64,000 nt of DNA from Nocardia acidivorans NBRC 108247 (GCF_001625085.1 NZ_BDAW01000045.1:1-64000); one strand, 5' to 3'; shown: positions 1 through 9,498, counted from the stretch's first letter. Numbers and translations: made by a program. The notes: generated from the sequence alone by a model not told the origin.

Positions 1-189
1 GGTTCCGGCGCACACCGCCGCGACCACGATGAGCCCGGTGCCGAAACTCACCACCGCGGCCGCCACCCCATCGCCCAACCGCTCCCCCAGCGCCCCGTTG
101 ACCCGCGCCTGCACCGCGACGCCCGCGCCGATACAACCCCCCAGCAGCAGTCCGACCCGTCTCATCAACACCACCCGATCCTTGCGCAT
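1..189 (-). CDS. YdcZ/DUF606-type DMT transporter, N-terminal part
   Basis: A coding frame runs off the left edge of the window. Reading from the ATG at 187-189 it begins MRKDRVVLMRRVGLLLGG, then a hydrophobic helix, then a QARVNGALGERLG stretch followed by a second hydrophobic segment. Small membrane segments around a Gln-Ala-x-x-Asn-Gly-x-Leu motif are typical of the DUF606/YdcZ branch of the drug/metabolite transporter superfamily. About 63 residues are visible. The substrate cannot be told. A second in-frame ATG at 163-165 could be the start instead. Confidence 0.55.
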   Translation of the reverse strand, partial: MRKDRVVLMRRVGLLLGGCIGAGVAVQARVNGALGERLGDGVAAAVVSFGTGLIVVAAVCAGT

Positions 190-294
190 CGGCCGCGACG
201 GACCACGGCGGCGCACCGCCGACGGGTGAGATGCCTTGTGCCGGAACGGAAGCTGCGAATGGTCGGGCGACCCGGTGTCGGATACGGTCGGGGC

Positions 295-1002
295 GTGACC
301 GAATCCACCATCGGCGAAATGTACGACGCCGAAACCTATCGGGTGCTCGACGAGGCTTGGAATTCCTGGGGGCGACTCGATACCGACGTTATCGCGCACA
401 TGATCAATCCGGGATTCATCGGCGGGCCGATGTGGCCCGCGGTGCGGCAGGCGCATGCGATCGCGCGCCGGGACGATGGACTGCTGGTGGCCAGCAGCGG
501 ACTGGCGGACCCGACCGAATGGGATGACGCCGAACCCACCAACGGGTACGAACTCGAGGTGTTCGGGATCTCGGGGGACCTGGCCCTGAACAGCGACACC
601 CTCTCCGTCGCCACCTCCTGGTTGGGGCAGACCGTGATGACGGTGTCGAATCTGGTGGCGCACTACGGGTTCGGGTTCTCCGAAATGCTCGATCGGTACG
701 AGATATTCACCATTCAGCTGGACAACGCGCGCCTGCCCGACGAGGGCGCGCAAACCTATCTCGACGAGAACGGCGCACTGGTGGTCATGCTCGGACTGCT
801 GGACGGGGAACTACCCGCGACCGTGCCCGGACCACTGGCCCCCATTCGACTGGTCAATGTGAAACTGCTGACCGTCGCGGAAGGGCGCTTCTGCGTGAAC
901 AATTCGATGGGCGACGGCGAGGCTCGGCACGAACTGGCGCGCCGGTTCGCCGAACAGGGCGGGGTGCTCCGGTCCGGTCTCACTCGGCCATCGGTTGTCT
1001 GA
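295..1002 (+). CDS. Uncharacterised protein, possibly SUFU-like
   Basis: The frame is open from 226, but the GTG at 295 (MTESTIGEMYDAE) has a GGTCGGGGC ribosome-binding sequence and is the likely start, giving about 235 residues. The protein is soluble and acidic, with no signal peptide or membrane helix. The stretch around GLADPTEWDDAEPTNGYELEV weakly recalls bacterial suppressor-of-fused-like proteins (a GLSDP...GLE pattern), but this is only an impression. Its 3' end overlaps the convergent MFS gene by 23 bases. Confidence 0.6.
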   Translation: MTESTIGEMYDAETYRVLDEAWNSWGRLDTDVIAHMINPGFIGGPMWPAVRQAHAIARRDDGLLVASSGLADPTEWDDAEPTNGYELEVFGISGDLALNSDTLSVATSWLGQTVMTVSNLVAHYGFGFSEMLDRYEIFTIQLDNARLPDEGAQTYLDENGALVVMLGLLDGELPATVPGPLAPIRLVNVKLLTVAEGRFCVNNSMGDGEARHELARRFAEQGGVLRSGLTRPSVV

Positions 1003-2272
1003 GCGACTCCGCCGCCGCCCCGGGCAGCCAGCTCGGCAGTAGCACCGCGATCAACAGCAGCGGGGTGCCCAGGGCCGCGACCAGGGCCGGAATGGGCAAC
1101 CAGGCGGCGGCCACCCCCGCGAAAATGAAGACGATCAGTGCGATCACCTCGGTGACCAGGCCGGACACCGAGGTGACCGTCGCCCGCGCGGGACCCTCGA
1201 TGGCATCCTGGAGACGGGCCGCGGCCTGGATATCGGCGTTGTAATCAATGCCGTAGGCGACGGCGATGGCCGTGAAGCCCAGTGCCGTCAGGGGATACAC
1301 CAGGCCGGGGTGCGAGGTCGCCGCGCCGCACAGCAGCGCACCACCGATGAACAGCACACCCGCGATGCCCATGGCGAGGGAAAACGCTCGGGCGGAGACG
1401 TTTTCGGTGCGACCGGCCAGCGCCGCACCGGCCAGCGCGCCCGCGACCGTCACACCCACCAGTACCGCGGAGATCGACGGCGCGACCCCGGCGTGATCGG
1501 TGAGCAGGGGGAAGTACTCGTCGAAGGCGGTGATGCCGTTCAGCAGCGCGACCAGAATGACACCGCGGCGAATAGCCTTGACGTGCACGGACTCTCGAAG
1601 ACCCGTGCGCAGCGTGCGCAGATAGCGGGACAGGCCCGCGGCGGTCGGTGTCAGCCCGACCGGGGAGGGCACGGCCTCCGGCTCATCCGCCAGGTCCTCC
1701 ACCTCCGAAGCGGATACCGCCTTCGGTGCGCCTGGCAAGGCGATCGCGGTCAGCACGTGCACACCCGCCAGCACCACACTCGACCGGCCGACCAGGGCGT
1801 AACCGCCCCAGGCGTACAGCGGGGCGGCGGCGAGAATACCTGTGAGAGCGGCTGATTCGGCCGCGGCGCGCAGATAGCCCAGCAACCGCGAATAACCGGC
1901 CGTCGACCCGCGCGCGGCGAGATCGTCGTAGATCAGCGCCTCGAAGGTGCCCGAGCGCAGCGCGCCCGCGGTACCCCAGAGAATGAATCCGGCCGCGAAA
2001 CCGGCATAGCACGGCAGCACCGTCCAGATCGCGAAACCCGCCGTCAGCAGGACACCGGAGAGAATCAGCAGACCGCGGCGCGACACCGTATCCGCCCAGG
2101 CGCCCGAGGGCACCTCCAACAGGAACGAGGTCGCCGACCAGATCGCCAGCAGCGAGGAGATCTGCGCGGTGGTCAGGCCGTGATCGGCGAAGAGCAGCGC
2201 GTACAGCGCGTAGTACGGAATCAGATCCGCCGTCAGCGCGAACAGCATCGCGCGCAACGTGAGAGCGCGCAC
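980..2272 (-). CDS. MFS transporter
   Basis: A 430-residue integral membrane protein with about twelve hydrophobic segments. The N-terminal half carries the major facilitator signature loop between helices 2 and 3 (GAWADTVSRRG, the G-x-x-x-D-x-x-x-R-R pattern). A long hydrophilic loop near residues 185-215 separates the two six-helix halves, as usual. The annotated start is a GTG; an ATG eight codons further in (MLFALTADL) is equally possible. It probably exports or imports a small molecule; the substrate is not predictable and no dedicated regulator is adjacent. Confidence 0.85.
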   Translation of the reverse strand: MRALTLRAMLFALTADLIPYYALYALLFADHGLTTAQISSLLAIWSATSFLLEVPSGAWADTVSRRGLLILSGVLLTAGFAIWTVLPCYAGFAAGFILWGTAGALRSGTFEALIYDDLAARGSTAGYSRLLGYLRAAAESAALTGILAAAPLYAWGGYALVGRSSVVLAGVHVLTAIALPGAPKAVSASEVEDLADEPEAVPSPVGLTPTAAGLSRYLRTLRTGLRESVHVKAIRRGVILVALLNGITAFDEYFPLLTDHAGVAPSISAVLVGVTVAGALAGAALAGRTENVSARAFSLAMGIAGVLFIGGALLCGAATSHPGLVYPLTALGFTAIAVAYGIDYNADIQAAARLQDAIEGPARATVTSVSGLVTEVIALIVFIFAGVAAAWLPIPALVAALGTPLLLIAVLLPSWLPGAAAESLRQPMAE

Positions 2273-2342
2273 CGGATCGGCGCGGCGGTTACCTAGGAGT
2301 GCGAGCCAGGATCAACAGGCGTAGACGAGCATGCGCATGAGA

Positions 2343-4253
2343 TCAACTCTGCGCTTCGTGCCCGCCGCCGTCAAACGGATTCTCGACCGGGATCCAGCCG
2401 TTGGTGTTCACCTCGTGATCCTTCAAACCCGCGCCCACCAGACCGTGCCGATCGTTCAGGTCATTGATGAGTTCGGACACCGGATGCGAATCGCTGTAGT
2501 GATAGCCCTGCGCCAGCGCGAAGCCCAGCTCGGTCAGGACCGCGGCCTGGTACTCGGTCTCCACGCCCTCCGCGATCACCTGTAGATCCAGCGATTTGCT
2601 CAGCGCCGCAATGACTCCCAGCAGCGGCGGAGCCGGGGAATCGGAGCGGATGGCGGCCACGAAGGACTGATCCACCTTCAGGATGTCGCTGGGCAGCGTG
2701 GCCAGGCGACTCAAAGACGAATAGCCGGTGCCGAAGTCGTCGATGGCGATACGCACGCCGGTCTCGCGCAGCTTGTGCAGATTGGCGATGGCGGTCTCGG
2801 ATTCGGCCGCGATCTCGCTCTCGGTGACCTCCAGGACCAGCTGATCGGCGGGCCAGCCGGTATCGGCCGGAATTCCCGAAACCCGGTCGGCATAGGCGGA
2901 TTCGGCCAGCTCCAGACCGCTCACATTCACATTCAGCGTCAGATCCAGCTGGGCGAAGGTCTCCTGCAGACGGGTCGCGTCGGCGCAGGCCCGGCGCAGC
3001 ACCAGCTCGTCCAGATCGGAGATGAGGTCGTATTCCTCGGCGACCCGGATCAAACCCTCGGTGGTCACATCCGGCTGCGCGTGCGAGGACCAGCGCAGCA
3101 GCGCCTCCACCCCGACCGCGCGGGTCGCACCGTCGGACAGGCTCACTATCGGCTGATACTGCACATCCAGGGTGCCGCGATCGATGGCCTCGCGCAGCTC
3201 CACCGCCAGCGGCAACTGCCGCGAGGATTCCAGCACCGTGCGATTGCGGCCGGCCTGCTTGGCCCGGTACAAACCCACGTCCGCGCGACTGACCAGCAGC
3301 GAACCCGACTCACCCGGCTGCCACGAGGTGACACCCGCCGAACAGCCGGTGGTCACCGCGGCGCGCAACTGCTCGGTCAGCAGAATCGCCGCCTGCTCCG
3401 TCGAATTCGGCAGCAGCAGGGCGAAGGCGTCACCGCCGTAGCGGGCCAGGCGCTGCTCCGGCGTCAACAGCTTCGACCAGGTGTCGCCGACGCGCTGGAG
3501 CACCGCGTCACCCGCGCGATGCCCGAGATGATCATTGATCTTCTGGAAACGGTCCAGGTCCACCAGCACCAGCGACAGCGCCTGTCCGGTGCGAGTGGCA
3601 TGTCCGATCGCATTGGCCAGCGCCCGATCGAAACCGCGGCGGTTCAACAGTCCGGTCAACATATCGATATCGGCGTCCGACGCCATACGCGTGAGAATGC
3701 CGACCACAATGCCGATTCCGAAAGTGATACCCGCTGGAATCAGACCCGACCACCACGGCAACCCGCGCGAGGGCACCACCCACAGACAGCACACGATCGC
3801 GAACACCAGATGCGCGCCGAGCCATTTCCAGGCGAAGAAAATCGCCGCGTCACAAGCGACGAATACATAGAACGCGGCCAGGCTGATGGCGCCGACGGTA
3901 TTCGGAAACCAGTGCACCGCAATGGTTACCAGCACCGTCGCCATGGCGACATAGGCGTGATGCACCGAATGATGCATACGCGGACCCCAGATGAGCAGGC
4001 TCAGGCCGAGCAGCAGCGCGACACCGGCCGCTCCACCCACCAGCGGCCTATTGCCCTCATCACCCGGGGCGACCGCCGTGATCACCAGACCCAGCACACC
4101 ACCCATGACGTAGAACGCCCCGGTGGTCCGAGCCATAACCATTGCTGTCGCCAGCGCCGATGCCGCACGCACCCGCGTTCGGGTATCGCCGCGATGCCCG
4201 ATTCCTCGCACGCTGCCTAGCCTAAACACAAGAAATGCCGACGGTAGACACAA
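2343..4253 (-). CDS. Membrane GGDEF/EAL protein, cyclic di-GMP turnover
   Basis: Domain order is an N-terminal block of about five membrane helices (residues 35-185), a GGDEF domain (about 190-345) and an EAL domain (about 350-610). The EAL domain looks catalytically complete: EALLRW, an LNVNVS asparagine, EVTES, DDFGTGYSSL, LKVDQSF, EGVET and QGYHYS are all present, so c-di-GMP phosphodiesterase activity is expected. The GGDEF signature reads GGDAF (Ala codon 3426-3428), so cyclase activity is doubtful and the domain may instead sense GTP. The longest frame starts at a TTG; a GTG at 4170-4172 is a plausible alternative start. Confidence 0.88.
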   Translation of the reverse strand: MCLPSAFLVFRLGSVRGIGHRGDTRTRVRAASALATAMVMARTTGAFYVMGGVLGLVITAVAPGDEGNRPLVGGAAGVALLLGLSLLIWGPRMHHSVHHAYVAMATVLVTIAVHWFPNTVGAISLAAFYVFVACDAAIFFAWKWLGAHLVFAIVCCLWVVPSRGLPWWSGLIPAGITFGIGIVVGILTRMASDADIDMLTGLLNRRGFDRALANAIGHATRTGQALSLVLVDLDRFQKINDHLGHRAGDAVLQRVGDTWSKLLTPEQRLARYGGDAFALLLPNSTEQAAILLTEQLRAAVTTGCSAGVTSWQPGESGSLLVSRADVGLYRAKQAGRNRTVLESSRQLPLAVELREAIDRGTLDVQYQPIVSLSDGATRAVGVEALLRWSSHAQPDVTTEGLIRVAEEYDLISDLDELVLRRACADATRLQETFAQLDLTLNVNVSGLELAESAYADRVSGIPADTGWPADQLVLEVTESEIAAESETAIANLHKLRETGVRIAIDDFGTGYSSLSRLATLPSDILKVDQSFVAAIRSDSPAPPLLGVIAALSKSLDLQVIAEGVETEYQAAVLTELGFALAQGYHYSDSHPVSELINDLNDRHGLVGAGLKDHEVNTNGWIPVENPFDGGGHEAQS

Positions 4254-4268
4254 CCGTATGAATACGGT
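4253..4268. promoter_or_regulatory. 16-bp palindrome upstream of the GGDEF/EAL gene
   Basis: ACCGTATGAATACGGT is a perfect inverted repeat with 7-base arms and a 2-base centre, between the divergent-side edge of the c-di-GMP gene and the serS 3' end. It looks like an operator for a dimeric regulator. The longest reading of the c-di-GMP gene begins inside it, which favours one of the later start codons. Confidence 0.35.
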
Positions 4269-4319
4269 GTGTGACTTGCGTCTGTTTCACTTGGGCGGGT
4301 TTCCGGCGTAGCGACGTGG

Positions 4320-5582
4320 TCAGCGCTTGGGCTCCAACACTTCTTTACCCACGAACGGCACCAGCGCGGCCGGGATCCGGACCGAACCATCGGCCTGCTG
4401 GTGATTCTCCAGCAGTGCGACGATCCAGCGGGTGGTGGCCAGTGTGCCGTTCAGGGTGGCGGCGGTCTGCGGTTTGTTGTTCTCGTCCCGGTAGCGCACA
4501 TTCAAGCGACGCGCCTGGAAGGTGGTGCAATTCGAGGTCGAGGTGAGCTCGCGGTAGGTCTGCTGGGTGGGAACCCAAGCCTCACAGTCGAATTTGCGCG
4601 CGGCCGAGCTGCCCAGATCACCGGCGGCCACATCGATCACCCGGTACGGCACCTCGATGGCGGCGAGCATCTCCTGCTCCCAGGCCAGCAGGCGCTGATG
4701 CTCGGCATCGGCGTCCTCCGGCCGGGTGTAGACGAACATCTCCACCTTGTCGAACTGGTGCACGCGAATAATGCCGCGGGTGTCCTTGCCGTAACTGCCC
4801 GCCTCGCGGCGGAAGCACGACGACCAACCGGCATAGCGCTTGGCGCCCTCGGTCAGATCCAGGATCTCGCCCGAGTGATAGCCCGCCAGCGGCACCTCCG
4901 AAGTGCCGACCAGATACAGGTCGTCCTCTTCCAGGTGGTAGACCTCCGCGGCGTGCTGACCCAGGAAACCGGTGCCCGCCATGATCTCCGGGCGCACCAG
5001 CACCGGCGGAATCATCATGGTGAAACCATTCGCGGTGGCCCGCTGCGCGGCCAACTGCAACAGACCCAACTGCAGCAGCGCGCCGTAGCCGGTGAGGAAA
5101 TAGAAGCGCGCGCCCGAAACCTTCGCGCCGCGTTCCATATCGAACAGGCCCAGCGATTCACCCAGATCCACATGGTCCTTGGGTTCGAAATCGAATTCAC
5201 GGGGCGTGCCGACGTGCTCGAGCACGATGAAATCGTCCTCACCACCCGCGGGCGCGCCCTCCTGCACCACATTCGAGAGCGCGCGCTGGGCGGTGTCGAG
5301 CTCGGCGTCGGCGGCGTTCTCGGCCACCTCGGCCTCCTTCACCAGCGCCGAGAGCTCCTGCCCCCGCGCCAGCAGCGCCGGGCGCTCCTCCGGGGAAGCC
5401 TTGCCGACCTTCTTGCCCAGGGCCTTGTGCTCGGCACGCAGACCATCGGCGTTGGCCACCGCCGCGCGCCGGGCCGTATCCGCCGCGAGCAGGGCGTCCA
5501 CCAGGGCCGGATCCTCGCCGCGAGCGCGCTGCGAGGCGCGAACAACGTCGGGGTTCTCCCGCAGGAATCGAAGGTCGATCAT
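4320..5582 (-). CDS. serS: Seryl-tRNA synthetase
   Basis: A 420-residue class II synthetase that charges tRNA-Ser with serine. The start is the ATG at 5580-5582 (MIDLRFLRENPDVV), the usual N-terminus of the family; the frame extends 24 codons further but without family resemblance. An N-terminal coiled-coil arm (residues about 30-105) precedes the catalytic core with TSEVPL, FRREAG, TSNCTTFQARR and the motif 3 stretch NGTLATTRWIVALLEN. It corresponds to M. tuberculosis Rv3834c in the conserved order that follows. Confidence 0.97.
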   Translation of the reverse strand: MIDLRFLRENPDVVRASQRARGEDPALVDALLAADTARRAAVANADGLRAEHKALGKKVGKASPEERPALLARGQELSALVKEAEVAENAADAELDTAQRALSNVVQEGAPAGGEDDFIVLEHVGTPREFDFEPKDHVDLGESLGLFDMERGAKVSGARFYFLTGYGALLQLGLLQLAAQRATANGFTMMIPPVLVRPEIMAGTGFLGQHAAEVYHLEEDDLYLVGTSEVPLAGYHSGEILDLTEGAKRYAGWSSCFRREAGSYGKDTRGIIRVHQFDKVEMFVYTRPEDADAEHQRLLAWEQEMLAAIEVPYRVIDVAAGDLGSSAARKFDCEAWVPTQQTYRELTSTSNCTTFQARRLNVRYRDENNKPQTAATLNGTLATTRWIVALLENHQQADGSVRIPAALVPFVGKEVLEPKR

Positions 5583-5808
5583 GGCTCTCAGCCTATCGGG
5601 CCGGGGCCAGTGGATTTCCCGTAGGTCCGGGCTCGGGCGAATGTCCGCGCGCACTCGCGCATTTCGCCGCGACCACGCAGTTTCCGCCTGATTCGCGCAT
5701 TCGGGTCGCCGGGGTTCGCCGGATCGACCAGAGTTGGACCACGGGTACGGCAGGAAGCGCGGCTATGCCCGCGCCCGTACCCCTCGCCAGCCCTCCCGAG
5801 GAGTCTCC

Positions 5809-7392
5809 ATGCCCCAATACACGCCGAGCACAGTCGATTTCATTGTCGTCGGCGCCGGATCGGCCGGGGCGGCAGTGGCCGCGCGGCTGAGTGACCGGCA
5901 AGGCGTCAGCGTCGCCGTCGTCGAGGCGGGCAGCGCCGACCGCGACAAATTCGTCCATATTCCGGCGGGATTCGCCAAGCTCTTCCAAGGGGAGAACGAC
6001 TGGAACTACCGCACCGAACCGCAGACCGAACTGCACGACCGCCAGGTGTACTGGCCGCGCGGCAAGATGCTCGGCGGCTCCTCCTCCATGAACGCCATGA
6101 TGTGGGTGCGCGGCTTCGCCGCCGACTACGACGAATGGGCACAGCACGCCGGGCCCGCGTGGTCGTTCGAGCAGGTGCTGCCCTACTTCCAGCGCATGGA
6201 GACCATCGAGGGGCCCGACGGCCTCTCCGGCGACGGGCCGCTGCACATCGCACCGCAGCGCAGTCCGCGGGCGATCACCGCGGAATACCTGCGGGCCGCC
6301 GGTCAGGCCGGATTCACCCTCGAAACCGCGAACAGCGACGCGCCGCAAGGGTTCACCCAGACCATGGTGAGCCAGAAGCGCGGTGCGCGCTGGAGCACCG
6401 CCGATGCCTACCTGCGGCCCGCGCTGCAGCGGCATCGGGATCTCACCCTCATCACCGACGCGCACGTCACCCAGGTGCTGTTCGAGGGCAAGCGCGCGGT
6501 CGGGGTTGAATACCGGGTCGGCGGCGAAACCAAACAGCTGCACGCCAAACGCGAGGTCATCCTCTCCGGCGGGGCGATCAACACCCCGCAGCTGCTCATG
6601 CTCTCCGGCATCGGACCGGTCGATCAGCTACAGGACTTGGGAATCCCGGTGCGACACCACAATCCGGAGGTCGGGCGCAATCTGCGCGACCATCTGGCCG
6701 CGCCCATCGTCTACCGGACCACGGCGGGCAGCCTGTACGGGGCGGACAAGAACCTGCTGGAGCTGGCCAACTATCTGGTGCGGCGGCGCGGACAGCTCAC
6801 CTCCAATGTCGGTGAGGCGTACGGGTTCGTGCGCAGCCGTCCGGATCTGGAGCTGCCCGATCTCGAATTGATCTTCGCCCCCGCGCCCTACATCGGCGAG
6901 GGCCTGGGCGAACCGGACGGGCACGCGCTCACCTTCGCCGCGGTCCTGCTCAAACCCGAATCCCTCGGTGAGATCACGCTGACCTCCGCCGACCCGTTCG
7001 CCGCACCGCGCATCGCGCCCAACTACGTCGCCGAGATCAATGACCGCATCGCGCTCATGGCCGGACTGCGCACCTGCGTCGAGATCGCCTCGCAGCCCGC
7101 GCTCAAGGAGCACATCGGCGAACTCATGCAGCCCGCGCTGCCCGCCGGCACCCCGATGGAGGAGGTGCTCAAGCGCTGCCTCGACGATCATTCGCACACC
7201 CTCTACCACCCCGTCGGCACCTGCCGAATGAGCTCGGACAGCACCGGCGTGGTGGATCCGGAGCTGCGCGTACGCGGCGTCGAGGGCCTGCGCATCGCCG
7301 ACACCTCGGTCATGCCGATCATCACCCGCGGACACACCCACGCGCCCGCGGTCCTGATCGGCGAGAAGGCCGCGGACATCATCGCGGGATAG
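5809..7392 (+). CDS. GMC family FAD-dependent oxidoreductase
   Basis: A 527-residue flavoprotein of the glucose-methanol-choline oxidoreductase family, likely oxidising an alcohol such as choline. The start ATG at 5809 (MPQYTPSTVDF) has a CGAGGAG ribosome-binding site. The N-terminal VVGAGSAGAAVAARLS is the FAD dinucleotide-binding motif; GKMLGGSSSMNAMMWVRG and SGGAINTPQLLMLSGIG are the two GMC signatures; the C-terminus has the catalytic-site HPVGTCRM and a final TRGHTHAPAVLIGEKAAD. No aldehyde dehydrogenase or transporter partner is adjacent, so a betaine role is not supported by context. Confidence 0.93.
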   Translation: MPQYTPSTVDFIVVGAGSAGAAVAARLSDRQGVSVAVVEAGSADRDKFVHIPAGFAKLFQGENDWNYRTEPQTELHDRQVYWPRGKMLGGSSSMNAMMWVRGFAADYDEWAQHAGPAWSFEQVLPYFQRMETIEGPDGLSGDGPLHIAPQRSPRAITAEYLRAAGQAGFTLETANSDAPQGFTQTMVSQKRGARWSTADAYLRPALQRHRDLTLITDAHVTQVLFEGKRAVGVEYRVGGETKQLHAKREVILSGGAINTPQLLMLSGIGPVDQLQDLGIPVRHHNPEVGRNLRDHLAAPIVYRTTAGSLYGADKNLLELANYLVRRRGQLTSNVGEAYGFVRSRPDLELPDLELIFAPAPYIGEGLGEPDGHALTFAAVLLKPESLGEITLTSADPFAAPRIAPNYVAEINDRIALMAGLRTCVEIASQPALKEHIGELMQPALPAGTPMEEVLKRCLDDHSHTLYHPVGTCRMSSDSTGVVDPELRVRGVEGLRIADTSVMPIITRGHTHAPAVLIGEKAADIIAG

Positions 7393-7410
7393 CACTCAGA
7401 CCATGAGGTC

Positions 7411-7526
7411 GAAGTTCGCGGCCCGCCCCGGTTCTGGACCGACGGAGCGGGGGGAGCGAAGCGGAGGCGCGGAGGAGGGAAGAAACGGGGTTACGAGGGC
7501 CGCGACGCGCCGGAGCGTAGCGGAGG
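7411..7526. repeat. Dispersed hairpin repeat, copy 1
   Basis: This intergenic block resembles 40682-40799 along its whole length. Both begin with AAGTTCGCGGCC, continue with CCGGTTCTGGAC, a purine-rich run with GGAGCGAAGCGGAGG modules, then GAAGAA(A/C)CGGG and GGGCCGCGA. The ends pair to form a nested stem (TTCGCGGCCC with GGGCCGCGA, and CCCCGGTTCT with AGAAACGGGG, one mismatch). It sits immediately upstream of the septum-formation gene. Confidence 0.6.
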
Positions 7527-7554
7527 CAAATCAAACCCTGCATGATGGAGCGCG

Positions 7555-8706
7555 ATGTCCGACGAACAGTTCCCTCCGCCAGAACAGCCCGAGTGGCCGA
7601 GCGCCGGTCCCCGTAAGGGGGGCTCACGGCGGATGCCCGGACGGTCGGGTCCGCTCTCCGCGCTGCGGTCGAAGCTGGATACGGACGGGCCGCTCTCCGC
7701 GCCGACCCTGCGCTGGGGACTGCTCGCGGTCGCGGTCGGGGCCATCGTCGCCGCCCTCATCACCATGTTCCTGTCCGGCTTCGACTCCGGCCGGGTGGAG
7801 GCGCGCAATCCGGGTGGCGCACAGCCCACCGGGGCGGTCGCCGGCGCGGCCTTCGGCACCGCCAAACAGGGCGACTGCCTGAGCTGGTCCAAGGGCAATG
7901 CCAGCGATCTGGTGAAGGTGGACTGCGGCAGCAAGCATCTGTTCGAGGTCACCGCCGATATCGACCTGAGCAAGTACCCGGGCCGCGAATTCGGGCCCGG
8001 CTCACGCTTTCCCGATTCGCTGCGCTTCTCCGAACTGCGCGATGAGCACTGCGTCAGCGCCGCGCAGACCTACCTCGGCGGCAAGTTCGATCCGCGCGGC
8101 AAGTTCGTGGTCGGGCTGATCAATCCGGGTGAGGCGGGCTGGAAGGCGGGCGAGCGCACGCTGCGCTGCGGTCTGCAGGTCACCGGTAGCGCGGGCACCG
8201 CCACACACCCCATCTCGGGCAGTGTGCGCAGCACCAACCAGTCCAAGGTCTTCGAGGTGGGCACCTGCATCGGCATCGCCCGCAATCTGCCCACCGATCC
8301 GGTCGACTGCGCCCAGCCGCACGCCTTCGAGATCGTCTCCACCGTGGACCTCGGCGCCCGCTTCCCGGGCGGCCCGCCCACCAAGGACGATCAGGACAAG
8401 GTCATGGAAGACCAGTGCGCCAAGGACTCCACCGACTATCTCGGCTCCCCCGACGCGCTGCGCAACAAGACCCTCACGCTGTTCTGGGATTTCCTGGACA
8501 CCCGCAGCTGGCTCGCCGGTAGTCAGAGCTTGAACTGCCTGATCGGCAAGGGCGCGGACCAGGAGGGCTTCGCCACCATCACCGGTTCGGCGCGCGGCGA
8601 TCTGCAGATCGACGGTCAGGCCCCGGTGCCGCCGCCGAACAACGGCCGCTACACCCCGCCGCCGCTACCGGGCGCCGCCCCGCCGGTCATTCCGCAGCCG
8701 CGGTGA
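7555..8706 (+). CDS. Septum-formation family membrane protein (Rv3835-like)
   Basis: A 383-residue protein with a basic cytoplasmic N-terminus, one transmembrane helix (about residues 55-75, LLAVAVGAIVAALITMFL) and an extracytoplasmic part with two related modules. Each contains a cysteine-rich pattern such as GDCLSW...VDCGSKHLFEVT and GTCIGI...VDCAQPHAFEIV, characteristic of the Septum_form family (PF13845). The C-terminus is proline-rich. Position after serS matches Rv3835. The metallopeptidase gene follows 31 bases downstream, probably in one transcript. The molecular role is unknown. Confidence 0.85.
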   Translation: MSDEQFPPPEQPEWPSAGPRKGGSRRMPGRSGPLSALRSKLDTDGPLSAPTLRWGLLAVAVGAIVAALITMFLSGFDSGRVEARNPGGAQPTGAVAGAAFGTAKQGDCLSWSKGNASDLVKVDCGSKHLFEVTADIDLSKYPGREFGPGSRFPDSLRFSELRDEHCVSAAQTYLGGKFDPRGKFVVGLINPGEAGWKAGERTLRCGLQVTGSAGTATHPISGSVRSTNQSKVFEVGTCIGIARNLPTDPVDCAQPHAFEIVSTVDLGARFPGGPPTKDDQDKVMEDQCAKDSTDYLGSPDALRNKTLTLFWDFLDTRSWLAGSQSLNCLIGKGADQEGFATITGSARGDLQIDGQAPVPPPNNGRYTPPPLPGAAPPVIPQPR

Positions 8707-8737
8707 TCGGCCCCGGCTTCCAGGAGATCCGGTAGGT

Positions 8738-9091
8738 ATGGCGGTCTCCATGTCCGACGACCGCTTCGAGGAGTTGGTCGGCGACGCACTGGATCTGATT
8801 CCGGGCGAATTGGCCAAGGCCATCGACAATGTGGTGGTTCTCATCGAACCCCGCAGTGACGAGGATCCGCACCTGCTCGGGCTGTACCACGGGATCGCGC
8901 TCACCGAACGGGACTTCAGCCACTACGGGGGCGCATTACCCGACACCATCACCATCTATCGCGAGGCCATTCTCGGCATGTGCCACAGCGAGCAAGAGGT
9001 GGTGCAGGAGGTGGCGATCACGGTGATTCACGAGATCGCGCACTACTTCGGGATTGACGACGACCGCCTCCATCAGCTGGGATGGGGCTGA
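8738..9091 (+). CDS. Zincin-like metallopeptidase (Rv3836-like)
   Basis: A 117-residue soluble protein of the metallopeptidase family PF06262. The C-terminal HEIAHYFGIDDDRL is the HExxHxxGxxD zinc-binding motif. The body (LIPGELAKAIDNVVVLIEP, LLGLYHG, PDTITIYREAI) fits the small bacterial zincins. The ATG at 8738 is preceded by GGTAGG; a second ATG at 8750 (MSDDRF) is possible. Its substrate is unknown. Confidence 0.9.
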   Translation: MAVSMSDDRFEELVGDALDLIPGELAKAIDNVVVLIEPRSDEDPHLLGLYHGIALTERDFSHYGGALPDTITIYREAILGMCHSEQEVVQEVAITVIHEIAHYFGIDDDRLHQLGWG

Positions 9092-9186
9092 ACCGGGGCT
9101 AGGGGAACCATTCAGCTAACCGGTGCGTCCAAGGATTCATAGCCGGTACAGCTGTCTGTTCCACCCGCCTGAAAGGGAGTCGCTTC

Positions 9187-9498
9187 ATGGTTGGTCTCGT
9201 CTCCGTGCAGCCCGAGGTCATTCTCGCCGCTGCTCTCGAGCTCGACCTGCTCGCCGAACGACTCTCGGCGGCTGCGGCGGTCACCGCGCCGGCCACCCAC
9301 GTACTTCCCTCCGGCACCGAGGAAGTCTCCTTCCTGGCCGCCGCGCATTTCAATCAGGCGGCCTTCAGCCACGATCGGGCAACCGCCCAGGCGGTTCTCG
9401 AACTGCATCACGCCGCCGCCACCCTGCGCGGTCAGCTCGCCCAGTATCTGGTGCAGGACGCGGTGCGCGCCGCCGGTATCGCCGCCATCCAGGTGTAG
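9187..9498 (+). CDS. PE family protein
   Basis: A 103-residue, Ala-rich, helical-hairpin protein. It has the VQPEV motif near the N-terminus that names the PE family, and the usual length of a stand-alone PE domain. The start has a GAAAGGGAG ribosome-binding site. It is followed 13 bases later by a PPE-like gene and then by an EspG gene, so the three likely form one operon encoding a heterodimeric type VII secretion substrate and its chaperone. PE proteins pair with PPE proteins through a four-helix bundle (family knowledge). Confidence 0.85.
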   Translation: MVGLVSVQPEVILAAALELDLLAERLSAAAAVTAPATHVLPSGTEEVSFLAAAHFNQAAFSHDRATAQAVLELHHAAATLRGQLAQYLVQDAVRAAGIAAIQV

